This document shows, piece after piece, positions 5,878 to 10,026 of a stretch of DNA of 10,026 nucleotides. The first letter of the stretch is position 1; each line of letters starts with the position of its first letter. The translations under genes were made by a program, and so were the position numbers. Under the pieces are notes generated by a model. The model ran no database searches, was not told where the DNA came from, and saw nothing but the letters and a program-made list of their open reading frames with translations. The stretch is from Alphaproteobacteria bacterium (GTDB lineage Bacteria; Pseudomonadota; Alphaproteobacteria; Caulobacterales; Maricaulaceae): NCBI GenBank assembly GCA_030428405.1, contig JAUIEH010000059.1, positions 1-10,026 on the forward strand. The letters are read 5' to 3'.

Positions 5878-7491
5878 GGAACTGCGTTGGTTCTGGCCCG
5901 CCCCTGCCTCCAGAAGCGTGCGCAATTCAGCGATGCGCGAGCGCGAGACCGGAACGCGCGCACCGCCGTCAAGCTCGGCTTCATGCCGGCCGCCGCCGCG
6001 CGTTCTTATCCGCGTGACCGCGTCCAGCCTTACGATGTGAGAGCGATGCACGCGCACAAAGGCGTCTGGCAGGCGCGCGGCCAGCTCGCTCAGGCTGGCG
6101 TGATCGGAGAGGCGTTCGCCGCTTGAGAGCTCGTATTCGACATAATTGCCGTCTGCGCGAATGGCGCGGATCTCCGGCAGCGGCACGACGCGCTGGCCGC
6201 CTTGCGCGCGGATGAGAACATGCCTGATGACCGACGCCTCGCCGGCCGGGTCCTCTTGTGCGGGCTGCGCTGGTCTGAGCGGCTCGGGGCGCGGCCAGAC
6301 CAAGACGGCGGTCAGCGGCAGGCTTGCGGCGTAGAGCAGACGGTCGAGAAATTCCTTCGCGCCGAAACAGGCGGCGATGAGGATGATCGCCAAAGCGGCG
6401 GCCAGTGCGGCCCCGAGCGCGGCGGCCTCGGCGTGCGGGCGCGAGAAACTGCGCGCGAGAATCGCGATGGCGCAAATGCAGCCCGCAATGACGGCGTTCG
6501 TGTTGCGTTGATCGAACTGGCTGGCGAGCGCAGCGGCTGCGAGCGCGACGACGAGAGCGGCGCTGCTCATCGCCAGAACGCCGCCGAGCCGGGCGTGTTT
6601 CGTCGCCAGCGCCGCGATCGCTGCGCTGAAGCCGGTCGCGCCGAGAAGCTGCGCGCCCATCCGGACCCCGTGCCAGGAATAGGGATAATTGACCGCGGCG
6701 CGGAAAATCTCCGCGCCGGCGATGACCATCAAGGCGGCGAGCACGCCGAGCGCGAGAGCGCTCTCGCCCGAAGCCTCCTCGCCGCGGCTCAAGCGCAAAA
6801 GCAAGGCGAAGCCCGCGCCAGCATAAACGACGAGCATCAAGAGCGGGGCGGCGTAATAGCCGATGGAGCGCCGGTTGCGCGCGCTATAGGCGTCGATGGC
6901 GAGACCGGAGCGCTGCGCGGTTGCATGGATCGAGAAATTGCGGCCCAGCGTGCGGTGATGCGCCGACAAGACGAGTACGACTTGGTTGTCGCCGGTCCCG
7001 ACGAGTTCTTCGGGAATGCGCAGGACGGCGTCGACGGGGCCGGTCTGTTCGTCGGCGGCGGTGTCGCCGGGCCATCCCTTGGCGCCGATTTCGACGCCGT
7101 TGAAGAAAGCGCGCGCGGCATACTCACCGGCCAGGAAGAGCCCCAGCGGCGGATCGCCCGGCGCGCGCGCCGGCAGCTCGAAGGTCGCGCGCAAGGCCGT
7201 GACTGGCGCATCAAGGCTTTGAAAATCATCGTCGAAGGGCCGCCAGCCGTCGCGCGGCGGGGCGGCGTCGGCCTGCGCCGGCGCGATCTCGAGATTGGTC
7301 ATGACATAGTGAAGGCCGCCATCACGCTCGCCGAACAGGAACGGCGTAGCGGCCACGACCAGAGAAGCGGCAAGCACCAATGCGACAGCGGCGAGTTTTG
7401 GCAAAATCGGACCGCTCAACGGGCGCCATTCAGATGCGGCCAGGTGCATTTCGCGGAATTGTCCTTGTTCGACAGCGCATTGCCGCGCCAT
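5866..7491 (-). CDS. Membrane-anchored LytTR transcription regulator with extracytoplasmic sensor domain
   Basis: Up to 541 residues. Order of parts: cytoplasmic N-terminus; TM helix about 32-50; extracytoplasmic region about 52-205, with a jelly-roll-like stretch (LFLAGEYAARAFFNGVEIG, 118-136) reminiscent of carbohydrate-binding sandwich domains; about seven TM helices between 211 and 399; a short linker; and a LytTR DNA-binding domain at about 424-528. The LytTR hallmarks are RADGNYVEY (445-453) and FVRVHRSHIVRLDAV (478-492). There is no histidine kinase or receiver domain, so it is probably a one-component regulator that binds DNA while in the membrane, resembling 7TMR-DISM-type sensors. 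It is divergent from the serine hydrolase gene, its likely target, and upstream of tatA on the same strand. The start may instead be Met15 (7449), which has AAGGA 12 nt upstream; the ATG at 7491 has no visible Shine-Dalgarno. The LytTR call is firm, the target is inference. Confidence 0.88.
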   Translation of the reverse strand: MARQCAVEQGQFREMHLAASEWRPLSGPILPKLAAVALVLAASLVVAATPFLFGERDGGLHYVMTNLEIAPAQADAAPPRDGWRPFDDDFQSLDAPVTALRATFELPARAPGDPPLGLFLAGEYAARAFFNGVEIGAKGWPGDTAADEQTGPVDAVLRIPEELVGTGDNQVVLVLSAHHRTLGRNFSIHATAQRSGLAIDAYSARNRRSIGYYAAPLLMLVVYAGAGFALLLRLSRGEEASGESALALGVLAALMVIAGAEIFRAAVNYPYSWHGVRMGAQLLGATGFSAAIAALATKHARLGGVLAMSSAALVVALAAAALASQFDQRNTNAVIAGCICAIAILARSFSRPHAEAAALGAALAAALAIILIAACFGAKEFLDRLLYAASLPLTAVLVWPRPEPLRPAQPAQEDPAGEASVIRHVLIRAQGGQRVVPLPEIRAIRADGNYVEYELSSGERLSDHASLSELAARLPDAFVRVHRSHIVRLDAVTRIRTRGGGRHEAELDGGARVPVSRSRIAELRTLLEAGAGQNQRSSDER

Positions 7492-7545
7492 GCCGGACGC
7501 AATCAGACGCGCTCAAGCGCACGATGCAAAAAAGCAGGATCGGTC
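7492..7545. promoter_or_regulatory. Divergent intergenic region between the LytTR regulator and the serine hydrolase
   Basis: 54 bp (96 bp if the regulator starts at 7449) separate the two divergent genes, so promoters for both probably lie here or inside the regulator's first codons. A small inverted repeat GCGCT-CA-AGCGC is at 7509-7520. AGGA at 7536-7539 is the Shine-Dalgarno of the hydrolase. I found no convincing -35/-10 pair and no pair of LytTR-type direct repeats. Confidence 0.4.
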
Positions 7546-8910
7546 ATGTCCATGAGAAAATCATCCCTCATCGCGCGCCTGGGCGCACTCGCGAGCGCCG
7601 CCTGCGTGCTCATCTCGCTCAACGCTGCTTCGGCCCAGGACGATTTTGCAGAGCGCCTTGAAGCGCTCGACGGCTTTCTGACCACGCTTGAAGACCTGGC
7701 GATGTTCAACGGCGCGGTGTTGATCGATGTCGGCGGCGAGATCGTGTTCGAGCGCAGCTATGGCTTCGCCGATTATGAAAACGAAATCCCATTCACGGCC
7801 GAAACGCGCTTTCGCATTGCTTCGGTCTCCAAGGGCATGACCGAAGCAGCGCTCGCCGTTTTGTCCGAGCGCGGCGCCTTGAGCGCGGACAGTTTCTTAT
7901 CCGAGTTCGTTCCCGACTTTCCTCGCGCCGATGAAATCACGCTCGAAATGCTGGCGAACCACACATCGGGCGTGCCGCACACCAATGAGCAGCCCTGGGG
8001 CGACGGTCTGAGCGTCATTTCACTTGATGAGATCATCGCCCGGCTGGCCGACCTGCCGCTCGATTTCGAACCCGGAACGCAAAGCTCCTATTCCAATGGC
8101 GGCTACGCCCTCTTGGCGCGCGTGATCGAGATCGCGACAGGTCTGAGCTATGGCGAAGCGATGGAGGCGCTGGTTTTCGCCCCGCTCGAAATGGACGACA
8201 CCGGCCATATCGCCGACAGCCGGGCCGTCATCGCCCGCCTTGCCCGCGGCTATGAGCCGGGACCGGTTCCGGGCTCACGCCGGCACTCGCGGCCTTACGC
8301 CGTAGAGATGCGCCCGGGCGGCGGCTCGCTTTATTCATCCGTTCACGACATGCGTGATTTCATGAGCGCGATCTATCGCGACGATTTCATCGCGCGCGAA
8401 CATCGCGACGCCTTCATGCCCGTCGGCGAAACCATGTCCGGCGGCGGCGGCCGCTCGCCCGGCTTCTTCCACGCTTATTCCTACGACCATCAGCGCGACA
8501 TCCTGATCGTGTCGTTTGCGAATAATTATTCGGCCGATTTTCGCTGGGGCAATGTGTTGATGTCCTATTTGAGCGACGAGCCGCCTCTGCGTACGCCGCC
8601 CGCGCTGGCGGAGCGCTTTTCCGACGAAGCGCTGGAAAACTTTCCCGGTGAATACGCCTACGCGAATGAGGGCTATTCGCAGTCCATGCGCATTGTGCGC
8701 ATCGGCGACGGGCTCGCTCTGCAAGACGATGAATCTGATTTCAGCGCGGCGCTCTTGCCGCTCGCCGATGGCGGTTTCTTGAACACGATGTATTCGGATC
8801 GCTGTGTCGTGGATGAGACCGAGCCGGGACGCTTTGACTGCGCGCCGATGTCAGGCGGAAGCTGGGAGACCGACCTCGTGCGGCGCGCGTCTGCGCAGGC
8901 GGAAAACTAG
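7546..8910 (+). CDS. Secreted serine hydrolase of the beta-lactamase / class C family
   Basis: 454 residues. A Sec signal peptide (MSMRKSSLIARL...) ends with a likely cleavage after AASA at residue 30. The hydrolase domain covers about 35-345. The SxxK motif is SVSK (Ser93 nucleophile, Lys96), and the YxN motif is YSN (Y182-N184). The third motif, usually HxG or KTG, is represented by SGGGGRSPGF (298-307) without His or Lys. A separate C-terminal region (about 355-445) carries FPGEYAYANEGYSQ and looks like the small beta domain found in many members. This family includes DD-peptidases, esterases and true beta-lactamases; substrate cannot be read from sequence. It acts in the periplasm or outside. 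ATG at 7546 is chosen because AGGA lies 6 nt upstream; the frame is open far upstream only as antisense to the regulator. Its stop overlaps the scpB stop. Probably controlled by the divergent LytTR protein (inference). Confidence 0.92.
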   Translation: MSMRKSSLIARLGALASAACVLISLNAASAQDDFAERLEALDGFLTTLEDLAMFNGAVLIDVGGEIVFERSYGFADYENEIPFTAETRFRIASVSKGMTEAALAVLSERGALSADSFLSEFVPDFPRADEITLEMLANHTSGVPHTNEQPWGDGLSVISLDEIIARLADLPLDFEPGTQSSYSNGGYALLARVIEIATGLSYGEAMEALVFAPLEMDDTGHIADSRAVIARLARGYEPGPVPGSRRHSRPYAVEMRPGGGSLYSSVHDMRDFMSAIYRDDFIAREHRDAFMPVGETMSGGGGRSPGFFHAYSYDHQRDILIVSFANNYSADFRWGNVLMSYLSDEPPLRTPPALAERFSDEALENFPGEYAYANEGYSQSMRIVRIGDGLALQDDESDFSAALLPLADGGFLNTMYSDRCVVDETEPGRFDCAPMSGGSWETDLVRRASAQAEN

Positions 8911-9788
8911 TCCCGCGCGTCTGCGTCCGCTTCTAAATCTTCGTCCGTGTCCTCGTCCGCATCCTCATCGGCGTGCGCAGCGGCCTCGACATCATCTTCG
9001 GCATGGGCCTCGGACTCATCCGGTCTTAGATAATCCGTATGGAAAGCCGCCTGCTCATCGGCGTCGGCCTCCAGCGGGTCTTCATCATCGGCGAAGCCCT
9101 GGCCGGGATCGGGAATGAAGAAATCGTCCGGCGCGGCCGGGTCGAGCAGACCGGCCGCCTTGAGCTCTTCCTTGCCCGGAAGGTCACCCAGCGCGTCGAG
9201 GTCGAAATGAGTGAGAAAGTCGTCCGTGGTCGCGTAAGTGACGGGACGACCCGGCGCGCGCCTGCGCCCGCGCGGGCGCACCCAGCCGATTTCGAGCAGA
9301 TGATCCAGCGTGCCTTTCGAGACGCCGACGCCGCGCACCTCCTCGATTTCCGCGCGCGTGACCGGCTGGTGATAGGCGATGATCGCGAGCGTTTCGAGGG
9401 CGGCCTGCGAAAGCCGTTTCGTCTCGGTTCCGTCTTCGGCCAGATGAGCGGCGAGATCGGGCGCCGTGCGCATGCGCCATTTGCCCGCGACGCGCGCCAG
9501 ATTGACGCCGCGTCCGGCATAGTCCTGCTGCAGCTCGGCTAAGAGCGCGGAAACATCTGCGCCATGCGGCATGCGCTTGCGCAAGGTCTCGATGTCGAGC
9601 GGCTCGGATGTGGCGAACAACAAAGCTTCGAGAATGCGCCGGTGTTCGGCGCGCGTTTCCAAAGGCGCTGCTTTTGAGACCGCATCGACGGCGGCCTGGT
9701 TTCCCTCGCGTGCAAGCGCGCGCACGGCCTCATCAATGCGCCGCAGCGTGTCGGAGGGCTTTTCGGAGGGTTCTTCCGTGCTCATCAT
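8907..9788 (-). CDS. scpB: Segregation and condensation protein B (ScpB)
   Basis: 293 residues. ScpB dimers bind the ScpA kleisin of the Smc-ScpAB complex, which organises and separates the chromosome. The conserved tandem winged-helix core covers about 47-200: RILEALLFATSEPLDIETL (51-69), LSQAALETLAIIAYHQPVTR (126-145), EIEEVRGVGVSKGTLDHLL (147-165) and the GRPVTYATTDDFLTHFDLD segment (180-198). The N-terminal 46 residues are an extension. Residues about 233-293 form a very acidic Asp/Glu/Ala tail, probably disordered. The start ATG at 9788 overlaps the scpA stop (ATGA); GGAGG lies 4 nt before it and 7 nt before the second ATG, so translation may begin at Met2. The stop codon shares CTAG with the convergent serine hydrolase. 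Confidence 0.96.
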   Translation of the reverse strand: MMSTEEPSEKPSDTLRRIDEAVRALAREGNQAAVDAVSKAAPLETRAEHRRILEALLFATSEPLDIETLRKRMPHGADVSALLAELQQDYAGRGVNLARVAGKWRMRTAPDLAAHLAEDGTETKRLSQAALETLAIIAYHQPVTRAEIEEVRGVGVSKGTLDHLLEIGWVRPRGRRRAPGRPVTYATTDDFLTHFDLDALGDLPGKEELKAAGLLDPAAPDDFFIPDPGQGFADDEDPLEADADEQAAFHTDYLRPDESEAHAEDDVEAAAHADEDADEDTDEDLEADADARD

Positions 9789-10026
9789 TGAGCCTCCGCC
9801 GGTTTGCGTCCGCGCCGGACATAGACAGCGCTGAACGGCGCATCCTGGCGCAATTCCGCCTTGGCGTCTTTGGTGAGATCGAGGGAGGCGGAAAACAGGC
9901 TCGCCAGCCGGGATGCGCGCGAGGGCGTGCGGTCGGCGGCGAAGCTCTTGGGATCGGGCGCGAAATCGTCGAGACGCCGCCAGCCTTGCGTGGCTTCCAA
10001 CATGTCTTCTAGACGATGGCGCGCCT
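9785..10026 (-). CDS. scpA: Segregation and condensation protein A (ScpA), C-terminal part
   Basis: Only the last 80 codons are in the window; the start lies beyond the right edge. The visible protein (from ARHRLEDMLEATQGW to VYVRRGRKPAEAQ) contains the C-terminal winged-helix of kleisin ScpA, with ASRLASLFSASLDLTKDAKA and ELRQDAPFSAVYVR typical of alphaproteobacterial ScpA. This domain binds the Smc head, while the middle part (not seen) binds ScpB. The TGA stop overlaps the scpB ATG by 4 nt, so the two are translationally coupled, as usual for this pair. Assignment rests on the C-terminal pattern and on the neighbour scpB. Confidence 0.9.
   Translation of the reverse strand, partial: ARHRLEDMLEATQGWRRLDDFAPDPKSFAADRTPSRASRLASLFSASLDLTKDAKAELRQDAPFSAVYVRRGRKPAEAQ

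Noticed and set aside
6202..7545. Upstream in-frame extension of the serine hydrolase
   Set aside because: It is antisense to the LytTR gene and without recognisable domains. The signal peptide and the AGGA site place the start at 7546.
7450..7545. LytTR-type direct repeat binding sites in the divergent gap
   Set aside because: I looked for paired CGTT-containing repeats with the usual spacing and saw none. The site may differ or lie inside a gene.
9039..9542. Plus-strand open frame opposite scpB
   Set aside because: Antisense shadow of a firm gene.

Overview
The window looks like chromosomal DNA of a GC-rich alphaproteobacterium, most likely near the Caulobacterales/Maricaulales (Hyphomonadaceae-like) group. 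This rests on a familiar alphaproteobacterial gene order, here read right to left on the minus strand: scpA - scpB - tatA - tatB - tatC - serS - surE - LysM/M23 lipoprotein (nlpD-like). It also rests on high GC with frequent GCGC runs, and on protein style. The taxonomic placement is inference from recall, not a search.

Layout from the right edge: the scpA 3' end (9785-10026) and scpB (8907-9788) encode the kleisin and winged-helix subunits of the Smc chromosome-condensation complex. In place of the usual direct step from scpB to tatA there is a two-gene block. One gene is a secreted beta-lactamase-family serine hydrolase on the plus strand (7546-8910). The other is a divergent polytopic membrane protein ending in a LytTR DNA-binding domain on the minus strand (5866-7491). 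Then come tatA (TTG start), tatB and tatC, which form the twin-arginine protein export machine. serS (seryl-tRNA synthetase), surE (5'-nucleotidase) and an NlpD-like outer-membrane lipoprotein follow. The window ends in the 5' part of a small exported protein with a weak resemblance to the periplasmic P1 domain of SecD (1-317).

Coding density is very high. There are ATGA overlaps at scpA/scpB and serS/surE and short gaps within tatABC, so the minus-strand genes are probably co-transcribed in one or a few operons. No stretch over 300 bases lacks a gene. No tRNA, rRNA, CRISPR array, IS element or phage gene was seen.

Three items stand out. (1) serS carries an in-frame insertion of roughly 30-40 residues just before the TAE motif; its DNA is AT-rich (51 of 120 bases G+C by hand count, against 74-83 of 120 in the flanks). 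(2) TatC is about 424 residues because its first periplasmic loop holds an extra domain of about 150 residues. (3) The LytTR membrane regulator and its divergent secreted hydrolase look like a self-contained sensor/effector pair inserted between two conserved housekeeping blocks. A hairpin that would bury the ribosome-binding site of the leftmost gene is also worth a look.
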